Part shown: positions 47,301 to 57,936 of the stretch, piece by piece
How positions within the stretch are numbered: position 1 is the first letter of the stretch
Layout: each line of letters begins with the position of its first letter
From: Budorcas taxicolor
Lineage: Eukaryota > Chordata > Mammalia > Artiodactyla > Bovidae
Reading direction: 5' to 3'
NCBI RefSeq assembly: GCF_023091745.1
Contig: NC_068912.1
Span: 62,896,567 to 62,960,566 of the forward strand
DNA length: 64,000 nucleotides
Notes under the pieces: model-generated
What the model was told of the DNA's origin: nothing
The model's input: only the letters and a program-made list of their open reading frames with translations
Databases searched by the model: none
Translations under genes and position numbers: made by a program

Positions 47301-47879
47301 TGACTTTTGGGTTAACAGTGAGTAGAGACATGGTTCCCCGCTTGTGGGGTAGCTAGCAAGGAAGAAAAGTGTTATCGTTCAGTCATGTCTGACTTGTTCT
47401 GACCAATAGAATTCGATGAAAATGAATTTGTACCAGTTTTGAACCTAGGCTTAAAGAGACCTTGTAAGCATCTCCTCTCACAGTCTTGGAACCTTTTGAC
47501 TGCTATGTAAACAATCTCAGACAAAATGTGGAGATGAGAGACCCTATGGAGAGAGACGCCGGTTATGTCATCCATCTCACCTGAGGCCATTAGGCACCAA
47601 CCAGCCACTACTGTATTAGATAATGACAGATACATGAGCAAGTCCAGTCAAGATGTATTGTCCATGGTCTAGACCAACAGCCAATTGTTATTCTGCAAAA
47701 CCATGAGCTAAATGCATGCTTTTTAGTTTTATATTACTAACTTTTGGGGTGGTTTACAAGAGACAAATGACCGAAAAAAAAAACCCAAAAAAACAACACC
47801 CAAACCACAAACAACACAAAACTATCAAAGAGATAAACTTAGGATACAGAGCATAAAGACATACTAATCCAATCTATTG
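47301..47879. other. Mostly unique; possible tiny Bov-A remnant at about 47373-47395
   Basis: 'cgttcagtcatgtctgactt' at about 47376 resembles a reversed Bov-A end, but extends only about 25 bases. The rest is not recognised. Confidence 0.4.
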
Positions 47880-47976
47880 ATGCTGAGGAAGGCTTCCAGA
47901 AAGAAATGACATTTAACTTGAGACCTGATGAATGAGAAATAACAGCTATCTAATGACCTTGATCCAACAGTATGAG
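47880..47976 (-). repeat. L2-like fragment, reverse orientation
   Basis: 'gctgaggaaggcttccagaa', 'agaaatgacatttaacttga' and 'gacctgatgaatgaga' match the reversed L2 motif ('aggcttc...gacatttgagctgagacctgaa'). Confidence 0.6.
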
Positions 47977-47988
47977 AGCTTTTTAGGA

Positions 47989-48324
47989 GGGGCTTTCCTG
48001 GTGGTCCAGGGATTCAGAATCTGCCTCTCAGTGTAGGGGACACCAGCTCAATCCCTTGTCGGCGAAGATTCCACATGCTCTGGGGCAACTAAGCCCATGT
48101 GCAACAACAACTGAGCCTGTACTCTGGAGCCCTCAAGTCAAGAGTACTGAGTGCATGTGCCCAGAGCCTGTGGTCTACAACAAGAGAAGCCACGGCAAAG
48201 AAAAGCCTTAGCAGCACCAGCTAAAGAGTAACTGCCCCACTCTCCCCAACTAGAGAAATCCTGCACACAGCAATGAAGACCCAGTGCAGCCAAAAATAAA
48301 TAAGCAAATAAATATTTTTGAAAA
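47989..48324 (+). mobile_element. CHR-2-type tRNA-derived SINE
   Basis: Head 'ggctttcctggtggtccagg', body with 'ggggcaactaagcccatgtg' and 'caactagagaaatcctgc', and an A-rich (AAAT)n tail. An imperfect 12-bp duplication ('agctttttagga' at 47977-47988, 'agctgtatagga' at 48325-48336) flanks it, consistent with an older insertion. Confidence 0.88.
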
Positions 48325-48374
48325 AGCTGTATAGGAAAGGAGACATTCCTACCACATACATCAAAATATGTCAT

Positions 48375-48596
48375 TTCCATCTTTAAAACATCTCTTGAAT
48401 TCAACACTTGTCATCACTTCCATTTTTACTGTTTAAGTACAGACCACATACTCACCTGAATTATTGCTCTGGGTCCTATGGTCTCTTAAACTCTGCTGTG
48501 CAGTCTTTCTGCTTTTCTTATGGTCTATTTTCATTACAGGAAGTAAAATGAACTGGTAAAAAATGTCAGATCTTACTGCTCCTCTACTCAAAACTC
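48375..48596 (+). repeat. L2 LINE, left part of a nested insertion
   Basis: 'aaatgtcagatcttactgct' then 'cctctactcaaaactctgtg' is a diverged L2 3'-region motif. It continues after the insertion at about 49509 ('aacctccaatatcttcttgt'). Confidence 0.65.
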
Positions 48597-49246
48597 TGTG
48601 TAATAGATTGACTAATAGCCCCCACAAAAAGACATGTATACATGTTTACCTCCTAAGTGCACTTCCCTGGTGGCTCAGAGGTTAAAGCGTCTGCCTGCAA
48701 TGCGGGAGACCTAGGTTTGATCCCCAGGTTGGGAAGATCCCCTGGAGAAGGAAATGGCAGCCCACTCCAATATTCTTGCCTGGAGAATCCCATGGGCAGA
48801 GGAGCCTGGTGGGCTACAGTCCACAGGGTCGCAAAGAGTCGGACATGGCTGAGTGACTTCGCTTTCACTTTCTTACCTCCTAAAACTGTGGAAGTGACTT
48901 CAATAAAAAAAAAAAGAAAAAAAAAGAGTCTTCATAGGGTAATTAAGTTCAAGATTGCAAGGTGAGATCCTCCTGGATTATGGAGATGGACTCTAAATGC
49001 ACAAACAGGTGTCCTTATTACAGAGAGAAGAGGAGAAGACAGTGATACAGAGGAGAGGACCATGAGAACAAGGCAGCAGAGACTAGAGTGATGTTACCCA
49101 AAGGTAAGGCACCCACAGGGCCACAAAGAGCAGGAAGAGGCAAGGAAAAGCTTCCCTTATATTTCTGGAGGTAGCAGGGCCCTCCAGATCTAAGGGAGAA
49201 TAAACATCTATTAAGCCATGCAGTTTGTGGTGATTTGTTAAGACAG
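48597..49246 (+). mobile_element. Old LTR (ERVL-MaLR-like), interrupted by a Bov-tA
   Basis: A solo-LTR-like element begins 'tgtgtaatagattgac', continues after the SINE with 'gatcctcctggattatggag' and 'aggtgtccttattacagaga', and reaches the polyadenylation-type block 'gagaataaacatctattaag', 'ccatgcagtttgtggtgatt', 'tgttaagacagtcctag'. It resembles widespread mammalian LTRs of MaLR type; the exact family is uncertain. No internal viral gene is present. Confidence 0.6.
48657..48872 (+). mobile_element. Bov-tA SINE with an 11-bp target duplication, well preserved
   Basis: Sense copy with A-box-like 'tggctcagaggt' and B-box-like 'aggtttgatcccc', then a complete Bov-A body and tail 'cttcgctttcac'. 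Perfect target duplication 'ttacctcctaa' at 48646-48656 and 48873-48883. It splits the LTR. Confidence 0.97.
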
Positions 49247-49501
49247 TCCTAGTACTCTTGCCTGGAAAATCTCATAGATGGAGGAGCCTGGTGGGCTGCA
49301 GTCCATGGGGTCGCTAAGAGTTAGATGCGACTGAGCGACTTCACTTTCACTTTTCACTTTCATGCATTGGAGAAGGAAATGGCAACCCACTCCAGTGTTC
49401 TTGCCTGGAGAATCTCAGGGATGAGGGAGCCCGGTGGGCTGCCGTCTATGGGGTCGCACAGAGTTGGACACAACTGAAGTGACTTAGCAGCAGCAGCAGC
49501 A
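49247..49501 (+). mobile_element. BOV-A2 dimeric SINE
   Basis: Two sense monomers around the linker 'cactttcatgcattggagaa', ending in a (CAG)n tail 'ttagcagcagcagcagcatc'. It lies at the right edge of the LTR, just before L2 resumes. Confidence 0.95.
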
Positions 49502-50095
49502 TCTAATAAACCTCCAATATCTTCTTGTCTCATTCAGAATAAAGCCGAATGCCAAAGCTCTTGCATGGACCTACAAGGCCCTACCTGGTCTTCCTTCCCC
49601 CTACTCATGACCCCTCTGACATCATATTCTATACATACTCCCTTACTCTCTCCACTTGAACCTCTCTAGTTTTCCTAGAGAGAAACTGCTCCTTCAGCAC
49701 AAAAGGCATGCACCTCCTCATGGCATTTGTGTTCATCCTTTCCACTGCCTTGCATGCCCTTCCCCTAAATATTCTATTTGTGTGACTATCACATTTGTTC
49801 CAAAATGTCTTTCATGTAGGTTAATGAAGACTTCTCTGATCACCATGAAAATTCCATCCACTGCTCAACATCCCCCATCCCCAGCTGAGTCTTGTTCTCC
49901 TTTTCTGACTTTTCTCCACAGCACTTACCATCCTCTGAACTAATGTACATTGTACTTATTAATTTATTGGTCAACTGTCTTCCCAACCAGAATGTAAACT
50001 CCATGAGAGAGAGAGATTTTTTTTTTAACTTTTCCTTGTTGCTTTATGCCCAGCATTTAGGAGAGATGGCCAGTAAATAATTGTTCAGTTACATA
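49502..50095 (+). repeat. L2 LINE, right part with 3' end
   Basis: 'agaataaagccgaatgccaa', 'ctacaaggccctacctggtc', 'cattccttgcatgcc'-like blocks, 'ttctccacagcacttaccat', 'aatgtaaactccatgagaga' and 'ggccagtaaataattgttc' follow L2 order to its 3' terminus. Open frames 49656-49943 and 49892-50080 are chance readings of it. Confidence 0.75.
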
Positions 50096-51888
50096 AATGC
50101 TATGCTTAAGATCTGAGGAAAGTATTTAAATAGTGACTCTAAGAACTCCTTTTTTCTGCTACTTCTGAGAAATGTTTCCAAATCTTTCCAGATTGGTTGT
50201 TGAGTAGGATTCATGCTGCCAATTCTCTGGAGTAGAAAAGCATAGATGCTCTAATTTAATAGGACGATGACACTATTCTGTTATGGCAAGAAGATCATAT
50301 GCAATTTGTAGTTTGAAGCCCCTTGGTTTTCACTTGTCACTTTACATTTGACTTCATAGTAGGCTCCGGAACTCTGAGTGAAATAGTAATGAAGAAATAG
50401 CAGCAGTGCTAGCAACAGGTATGGAAAGTTGAAATTTAGGGATTTAAAGAAGGTTTGAAGGCAACAGAATCAAAAGGGGGATACACATGTAAAGCGGTCT
50501 TGGGATGAGGGATGAGGAACAGAGAATGTGTGTCCTTTGCTGATTTTCTTTGATGGGATTTCAAAGAATCTAGCGCATATTCTTATAGACTGATAGCTTC
50601 TAAGCATCAAATACATATATACTTGGTCGTATAAACACATAAGACAGAGTTTGCGCTAATCTTCCCAGTTCATGCTTCTTACATAGAGGAACGTGAACTT
50701 AAATGCCAACATTAAATGCATCTGCCAATATATATATATATAGGCAAATGTGTATACACACACATGTATATATATATATATATATGCCTGTGCGTGTATA
50801 AGTATTCCTTTCTCCAAATGTATAAAGCAATATAAATAGTAATGTGTCACAAGACATCTGTTACACGGTCCTTAGTCATCAGAGAGGGAAAAAATGGAAA
50901 AAATAGAAAGTTCTAGTAGTTCCTGTCGCCGTATCCATGCTATCTGACTTTAGTAATTTTACCTTCTTTGTGCAACTCCTAATACGTTTGCCTAGCAACA
51001 AAAAGTGGGATAGCACTTCCATCCTTTGAAAAGCAATGGGAGAGCTGGAATGAAACTATAAGCAATCAGCAAGAACATAACTGAGAGGCTGTATTCCAGA
51101 GGAGGAATTAGTTGAACTAAACTAATGTCTAAACATAGTCAAGAAGTTAACAATGTCATGGTATGTTAATTAGGGTTGGATTTTGGGTTTAATTCAGATA
51201 AAAATCCTCAACTGCTTATCCCTAGCATACCAAGACCGCCCAAACATCTTGGTCTGCAAAATTAGGCTGGGAATAGAGCCCAAACAGGATTTCTGAAAAG
51301 ATTTTTGGGTCTTTCTTCTTTGACTAAGGCTTGAAATTCTGCAAGGATTGCAAGAATAGTATTCTTTTTCAAATGTTTTTGGCTAGAAGCTGGGAGTGAA
51401 ATAACATGAGAAATGTTTTTGTGTATTTACATAGTTACCTATAACACTTCTTATATTAAAACAAAATTTGAATGGATTTTTAAAGAAATTCTGCTCAAGA
51501 CACAAGAATATAGAAGCAGACTTAGCTATTTGCTTCATTTTGATGACAGAAGATAATAAATGGATAAGCATTCAAATGAAAATTACAGTAAATCTAGAAA
51601 CAAATAATATTGGAAATATAAGAAATTTGGTGGTCAATAGGAGTTTTAAAATGCATTTTAGCATTAAAAAGTATCCTGAAAAATTTCTTAGTGCTTTGTA
51701 CTAGCTAAATGGATGTTTCCTATTCATGTTTGTACCTACTAGAATGCTGTTGGGAAGGGAGGTTTCATATATCGAAATAAAATAATTCAGAAATATATGC
51801 ACATTAGTTACATAAACTCAATGAAAAGTAATGAAAAAGATAAAAATATATTTTATGTATTTAATAACAATTTATTGAGTACTTGATG
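50096..51888. other. Unique sequence with a TA/CA microsatellite
   Basis: Nothing gene-like. It contains a compound (TA)n-(CA)n-(TA)n tract at 50727-50795. The 78-codon frame 51468-51704 has no recognisable domain. Confidence 0.5.
50727..50795. repeat. Compound TA/CA microsatellite
   Basis: Two TA runs flank a short CA run ('gtatacacacacatgtat'). Confidence 0.93.
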
Positions 51889-51896
51889 TTGAGGAT

Positions 51897-52081
51897 GAAA
51901 GTGAAAGTTGTTCAGTTGTGTCCTACTCTTTGAGACCCTATGGATTATACAGTCCATGGAATTCTGCAGACCAGAATACTGGAGGGGTAGCCTTTCCTTT
52001 CTCCAGGGTGTTTTCCCAAACTGGGGATTGAACCTAGGTCTCCTGCATTGCAGGCAGATTCTTTACAGCTGAGCCACAATT
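51897..52081 (-). mobile_element. Bov-tA SINE, reverse orientation, 8-bp target duplication
   Basis: 'gttgttcagttgtgtcctac', 'ggggattgaacctaggtctc' and 'tttacagctgagccacaa' define it. It is flanked by 'ttgaggat' at 51889-51896 and 52082-52089. Confidence 0.92.
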
Positions 52082-52089
52082 TTGAGGAT

Positions 52090-52539
52090 ACCGTAGACAA
52101 AAAAGACCCCATGGAGATTCCAGTGTAATGGTCAAAGCAGGGAGGCAAATATTTAATGAGAAAATAAAGTTCACCTTTCTGTGTATCTATCTATATCATC
52201 ATCTAATTGTGGACTACAATATGTTTTATGAAGGATAAAATTATAAAAATAAAAATTATACAAGGATACAAATTATAAACATATAATGAGTGGAGGATCA
52301 AAAATATTATAGAGAATGGTCAAGGGAGATTTCAGATTTATTAAGAAAACAGAAGAGTATGAATAAGTTGCCATATGTGGGATGGGAAAAAGCATTACAG
52401 GGAGAGAAAACATCACATGTAATACCTTGGCATAGGAAACATATTTGGTGTATTTAGGAACATAAAAGAAAACTGAGACTGGAACTTTGAGGAGGAGAGT
52501 GTCAAGCGGTATAACAGGAGACATAAGAAAGTCAGAGCA
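52090..52539. other. AT-rich unique sequence
   Basis: Nothing recognised. Confidence 0.45.
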
Positions 52540-53130
52540 TTATCTGGCTCCAAAAGATGATAAACATTCAGACTTTCTTCTAAGTATAATATGAAGACCT
52601 TGGAGGAGTTTTCATGTTACCTCAGGATGGGGAAGAGGGAAGGCGTGACTTCATCTAGCTTCCATGTTAAGATCACTCTTCTGCTGCAGAGGATGGCATG
52701 GAGCAAGACACATGTACAAGTGGGGAAGAAAAGGTGGAAGTCATTACCACAGTAGAGATGTAACCTAAGTGTGACTTGAACTAGGATGGTAGCAATGGAA
52801 ATAAATAGGAATGCACAGACCCCAAATACAGCCTGGACGTAGACACTGAAAGGACTTGGTGATGGAGGGTGAGAAAAAGAGCGGAGAAAGATTTTTAAGT
52901 GTCTGACTTTAGTGGGAGATGGTCATGCTACTCACTGTCAGAGATGGCAAATATTAAGGGAAAGATTAACAGATGCAAAGATTAAGGGATGAACTATACT
53001 AGAAGGAAATGAAGAATCTGAACATGCCATGTATGTGAGATTCATGATAGCTCCAATTGGAGGTGGAAAGTATCTAGGCTGTTGGGTATGTGTATAATGT
53101 GCTCAGAGGAGAGGCCTGTTCCAGGGATTT
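52540..53130. repeat. Probable old mammalian LINE 3'-UTR sequence
   Basis: Order of motifs 'aagatcactcttctgctgca', 'gtgacttgaactaggatggt', 'agcaatggaaataaatagg', 'aaaggacttggtgatggagg' resembles a common mammalian LINE 3' untranslated region (L1M- or L2-type). Family and orientation are uncertain. Confidence 0.4.
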
Positions 53131-53403
53131 AAATGAGGAATGTAGTAACCCCCATCATTGGATTCTCATTGCTATAGCATGCTACAGTTTATTGTCTTTA
53201 AAATGTTATTGAAGCCTGTCTACTCTCTTACCTTTACAGCTTTATAGTCTTTGTGATATATGAAATTATTTTTTTTCCTGGATTCTAGTGTGAGTTAAAA
53301 TGCAAAGTGACAAGGAAAAAGTTAGGTGCTCAATTCTGTATGTGATCTCCTTTCAGTAAAATTGTATCCCTTGTGGATTCATCTTTTTACCTCAATAACT
53401 CTT
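53131..53403. other. Unique sequence
   Basis: Nothing recognised. Confidence 0.4.
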
Positions 53404-53612
53404 GGGGCTTCCTTGGTGCCTCAGATAGTAAAGAATCTGCCTACAATGCAGGAGACTTGGGTTCAATCCCTGGGTTGGGAAGATCCCCTGGAGAAGGGTA
53501 TGACTACTCACTCCTGTATTTTTGCTTGGAGAATCCCAAGGACAGAGGAATCTGGTGGGCTACAGTCCACGAAGTCACAAAGAGTTGGGCAAGACTGAGC
53601 GACTAGCAGTTT
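53404..53612 (+). mobile_element. Bov-tA SINE, sense orientation
   Basis: Head 'ggggcttccttggtgcctca', B-box-like 'gggttcaatccctggg', body 'cttggagaatcccaagg' and tail 'gagcgactagcagtttcgct'. No clear target duplication. Confidence 0.93.
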
Positions 53613-53637
53613 CGCTTTCACACATACTTCTTTATTA

Positions 53638-54032
53638 CTTCCCTGGTGGCTCAATCAGGAATCCACCTGCTATGCAGGAGACTTGACTGTGTAACTGTTG
53701 AGAGTCTCTTGGACTGCAAAGAGATCAAACCAGTCAACCCTAAAAGAAATCAATCCTGAATATTCATTGGAAGGACTGATGCTGAAGCTCCAATACTTTG
53801 GCCACCTGATGTAAAGATCTGACTCATTGGAAAAGACCCTGATGCTGGGAAAGATTGAAGGCAAAAAGAGAAGGGGAAAACAGAGAATAAGATGGCTAGA
53901 CAGCATCACCAACTCAATGGACATGAATTTGAAAAACCTCTGGGAGAAAGTTGAGAACAGAGGAGCCTGGTGTGCTCCAGTCCATGGAGTTGCAAATAGT
54001 CAGACATGAGTTAGCAACTGAACAAAAACAAT
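53638..54032 (+). mobile_element. Chimera: Bov-tA tRNA-like head joined to a 340-bp BovB tail
   Basis: 53638-53686 is a Bov-tA head ('cttccctggtggctcaatca' to 'ctatgcaggagacttga'). From about 53687 the sequence is BovB C-terminal/tail DNA ('gagagtctcttggactgcaa', 'ctttggccacctgatgtaaa', to 'agttagcaactgaacaaaaa'), far upstream of the short BovB-derived part that a normal Bov-tA carries. The normal 'gggaagatcccctggag' segment is absent. It may be a template-switch product or a BovB insertion that landed in a Bov-tA. Confidence 0.8.
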
Positions 54033-54842
54033 AACACTTACTAGATGTCATCACCACTTATCTATTTATGGTTCTGTGTACTCTAGTAGAACATGTATTC
54101 ATCAAGGACAAAATAGTCCTTATTAACCTTGTTATATCCAAGGCCTAATATCCAGAGACCAGAGTGCTTGAAACATGGTGTATGCTTAACAAATCTATCT
54201 GCTAATGTATATTAAACAGAGAAAATAAGAGTTGAATTTGCTTGGAGAGTTTTATAGACTCTATGAGCTCAGTTCTGGAGTATTGCTGAGATACTGCTGG
54301 GAATTCTATAACAGGGTGAATTAAATGCCAAAATATGACAAATTTGATCTTCTGTACAGTGTTAAGTTGGAGTATCTAATTTGTTCTTTAGTAGGTATAT
54401 TTCCAGAAGTGACATTTCCACCGTACTTGATACCAAGGAGAAAGCAGAAGGGAGGGAATGTTGTAAGAAAAGGAACCCCAAAGTCCTTTTTCTGTCCCCT
54501 AACTTGACATATACACATGCCATTACCAGAACAAATGTGGACCACCTTCTCCCCACTTCTACACACATTTAGGTTGTTTCGAGAATTTTTCCCCTCCTCA
54601 ATTCTGCCTTGAAAGTGAACTTTGAATTGATTTCATTTTTATGAACACACACCTCAGAGTCAGAGAATGTATTTTATGATGTTCATTTTATGATGTCCTC
54701 ATTCCCTACAGATGGACTTATCTAGGCATGTCTTGTTCCAGGTCTGTCTGACTCTTCTTCAAGAGAACTTACAATGATCTCTGGAACCAGCCTGGTCTGT
54801 AGTTGGCAACAAGATCAAGACTTCTGGAGTATCTGATTTCTT
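54033..54842. other. Unique sequence
   Basis: No gene recognised. Overlapping small frames at 54321-54572 occur on both strands and cannot all be real. Confidence 0.5.
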
Positions 54843-55783
54843 CGGTTCAGTTTAGTTGCTAAGGCATATCTGACTCTTTGCAACCTGAAGGACTGCATCA
54901 TGCCAGGCTTCCTTGTTCAACACCAAATCCCAGATCTTGCTCAAACTCATGTCCATCATCAGTGGTGCCATCCAACCTTCTCATCCTCTGTCATCCCTTA
55001 CTCCTCCTGCATTCAATCTTTCCCAGCATCAGGGTCTTTTCTGATGAGTCAGTTCTTCCCGTCAGGTGGCCAAAGTATTGGAGCTTCAGCATCAGTCCTT
55101 TCAATGAATATTAAAAACTGATTTTCTTTAGGATTGACTGATTTGATCTCCTTGCAGTCCAAGGGACTCTTCTCCAACACCACCGTTCAAAAGCATCAAT
55201 ATTTCAGCGTTCAGCTTTCTTTATAGTCCAACTCTCACATCCATACATGACTACTGGAAAAAACTAGAGCTTTGACTAGATGAACCATTGTTGGTAAACT
55301 AATGTCTCTGCTTTATATGCTGTCTAAGTTTGTCATAGCCTTTCTTCTAAGGAGCAAGTGTCTTTTAATTTCATGGCTGCAGTCACCGTCTCCAATGATT
55401 TTGAAGCCCAAGAAAATAAAGTCAGTTTCCATTGTTTCCCCATCTATTCTCATGAAGTGATGGGACTGAATGCCATGATCTTAGTTTTTTGAACGTTGAG
55501 TTTTAAGCCAGCTTTTTCACTCTCCTCCTTCACTTTCACCAGGAGGCTCTTTAGGTCCTCTTAGCTTTCTGTCATAAGGGTAGAGTTATCCACATATCTG
55601 AGGTTATTGATATTTCTCCTTGCAATCTTGATTCCAGCTTGTGCTTCATCCAGCTCTGCATTTCTAATGTACTCTGCATATAAGTTAAATAAGCAAAGTG
55701 ACAATACACAGCCTTAATGTACTCCTTTCCCAATTTGGAACCAGTCTGTTGTTCCATATCCAGTTCTAGCTGTTGCTTCTCCT
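54843..55783 (-). mobile_element. BovB LINE, reverse orientation, 0.94 kb
   Basis: The 3' end is at the left ('ggttcagtttagttgctaag'). It runs through the C-terminal domain and end of RT to 'agctgttgcttct' at about 55783, where it is 5'-truncated. The YADD region is near 55580-55600 but mutated. Open frames here are antisense or fragments. Confidence 0.93.
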
Positions 55784-56169
55784 AAACTATTCTGTGTACC
55801 GTAGAAAGTCCCAGTAGATGAGGAAGTTTTAGAACTGCTTTATAATTGAGAATGTGAACATGGTTATATCTGGGGAAACCTGGTGCATTGAAATAAGAAA
55901 TGAAACATGAGAGCAGCAGCTTGAGTTTAAGTCTGAGGAGTGGTTTCTTATTGTGTAGTAAAAGGCACAAATTGTAAGAGCCTGGAATAAGGGTCACAAA
56001 TTTAAGTACTGTCATAGGCCAAAAAGTGAATGAGTGAAGCAGGACTGATGTTAGACAATAGAGCAAGTATAGTAAACAGAGAATTGGACAGTGCATGCCC
56101 TCTGTGACCCTACAACATACACAGTAATTAACAAACAGCAGAACACGAGAGTGACATTTAGAGATGTAC
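55784..56169. other. Unique sequence
   Basis: The 129-codon minus-strand frame 55782-56171 covers this stretch exactly between two repeats. It has no domain and no splice context, so I do not call it a gene. Confidence 0.45.
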
Positions 56170-56590
56170 ACTAGATCACATCACTCCTTTGCTTTACCCT
56201 GCAGTAGCATTCTACCAGAGTAGAATACAAAGTTCTCCTATTGCCTGTGAGGCTCTTCTTGACCTGTTATCTCCCTGACCATACCTTTCACCTCCTGTTT
56301 CTGTTTCTAGCCATCCCAGCCCCTGGGCCACCTCATTGGTCCTTGAGCACAATTAGCTTGTCCAAGTCTCAGGCCTTTATACATGTTGCAACCTGTGCTT
56401 GAAATGAGCTTCCGTTAACTGAACAGGCACTCGATCAGCCTGTCAGGTCTCTACTCAAATGGCACCTTGTTATAGTTGCCCTCCCTGAAAGTAGGAGAGT
56501 ACTCTGCCTCCAGCACTCTCTAGCCCTCTTCTTCTGCCTTATCTTTACAATATTTTTCACAAGGAGACACTTTACTCTTTCTGAAAACAT
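56170..56590 (+). repeat. L2 LINE 3' region
   Basis: 'gatcacatcactcctttgct', 'agaatacaaagttctcctat', 'tttatacatgttgcaacctg', 'tctactcaaatggcaccttg' and 'ttcttctgccttatctttac' follow L2 order clearly. Confidence 0.8.
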
Positions 56591-56900
56591 TTAAAGTGAA
56601 TATGCAATATTACTTCAGTACAATTTGTGTCTATTTATTATCATTGTTATTTTTAACCAGCTTATTTTAGTTTAAACCTGCATAGACATTTCAAAAGTAT
56701 GTTTGTACTCAAGGAGTTAGACTTTGTAGGGTTAAGTGGCACACACGATTTTCTTCTTTTCCTCAGTTTCTCTAATTGTTCTGCCTGTCTCAAATATAAA
56801 CTCATGGGCTTATATCTACACATTTCATGTCACTCTTTAGATAACTCATAATCTTGTTCCAGATTACAAAATCAAATTCGGTCTCATTCTCCGCTCTCAT
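56591..56900. other. Unique sequence
   Basis: Nothing recognised. Confidence 0.45.
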
Positions 56901-56917
56901 TTAAAAAAGCAGAAGCA

Positions 56918-57157
56918 TTTTAACAGCACTATGGAAGACAGTATGGAGATTCTTTAAAAAACTAGAAATAAAACTACCATATGACCCAACAATCCTACAA
57001 CTGGGCATATATCTCAGAAAACCATAATTGAAAAAGACACATGCACTCCAATGTTCACTGCAGCAATATTCACAATAACCAGGACACAAAAGCAACCTAG
57101 ATGTCTATTGACAGATGAATGGATAGAGAAGCTGTGGTACATATATACAATGGAATA
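56918..57157 (+). mobile_element. L1 LINE, end of ORF2, split by a BovB tail
   Basis: 'actaccatatgacccaacaa', 'gggcatatatctcagaaaac', 'ttcactgcagcaatattcac' and the reading YIYTMEY near 57137-57157 are the conserved C-terminal end of L1 ORF2. It continues at 57420. The whole element (56918-57920) is 5'-truncated and flanked by an approximate duplication ending 'gcagaagca' (56901-56917 and 57921-57936). Confidence 0.92.
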
Positions 57158-57419
57158 TTCAGTTCAGCTCAGTTTAGTTCAGTCGCTCAGTCGTGTCCAA
57201 CTCTTGGCGATCCCATGAATCGCAGCACGCCAGGCCTCCCTGTCCATCACCAACTCCCGGAGTTCACTCAGACTCATGACCATAGAGTCAGTGATGCCAT
57301 CCAGCCATCTCACCCTCTGTCGTCCCCTTCTTCTCCTGCCCCCAATCCCTCCCAGCATCAGAGTCTTTTCCAATGAGTCAACTCTTCACATGAGGTGACC
57401 CAAAGTATTGGAGTTTCAG
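57158..57419 (-). mobile_element. BovB 3' tail fragment, reverse orientation, inside L1
   Basis: 'gttcagctcagtttagttca', 'tcgtgtccaactcttggcga', 'ccaactcccggagttcactc', to 'gtattggagtttcag' is a 262-bp BovB tail in reverse. It interrupts the L1 between 'gaatatt' and 'actcagccataaaaagg'. It looks little diverged, so it is probably among the younger insertions. Confidence 0.95.
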
Positions 57420-57920
57420 TACTCAGCCATAAAAAGGAAACACATTTGAGTCAGTTCTAACAAAGTGGATGAACCTAGAGCCTATTATACAAGAGTTAAG
57501 TCAGTCAGAAAGAGAAAAACAAAAGTCACATATTAATGCATATGTATAGAACCTAGAAAGACAGTACTGATGAACCTATTTTTGGGGCAGCAATGGTGAT
57601 GCAGACATAGAGAACAGACTTATGCATTGGGGAGGGGTGGGAGTGGGGAGGAAGGAGAGGGTGGGAAGAACGGAGAGAGTGGCACAGAAACATATACACT
57701 ACCACATGTAAAACAGATAGACAGTGGGAATTTGCTGTATGACTTAAGGATCTCAAACTGGGGCTCTGTGACAAGCTGTAGGGGTGGGATGGGGTGGGAG
57801 GTCGGAGATAGGTTCGATAGGGAGGGACATACGTATACTTATGGCTGATTTTTGTTTGTGTATGGCAGAAACCAACACAATACTTTAAAGCAATTATCCT
57901 TCAATTAAAAACAAATTTTT
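57420..57920 (+). mobile_element. L1 LINE, ORF2 end and 3' UTR
   Basis: 'actcagccataaaaaggaaa', 'aagtggatgaacctagagcc', 'aagtcagtcagaaagagaaa', 3' UTR with 'gaaaccaacacaatacttta', 'aagcaattatccttcaatta' and an A-rich end. Continuation of 56918-57157. Confidence 0.93.
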
Positions 57921-57936
57921 TTAAAAGGCAGAAGCA

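Noticed and set aside
47373..47400. Possible Bov-A remnant
   Set aside because: Only about 25 matching bases, too little to call an insertion.
48657..48872. tRNA-like A and B box sequence as a possible tRNA gene
   Set aside because: It belongs to the tRNA-derived head of a Bov-tA SINE; no cloverleaf with an anticodon and acceptor stem can be supported.
55782..56171. 129-codon minus-strand open frame
   Set aside because: It bridges the end of a BovB and the start of an L2, with no recognisable protein family.
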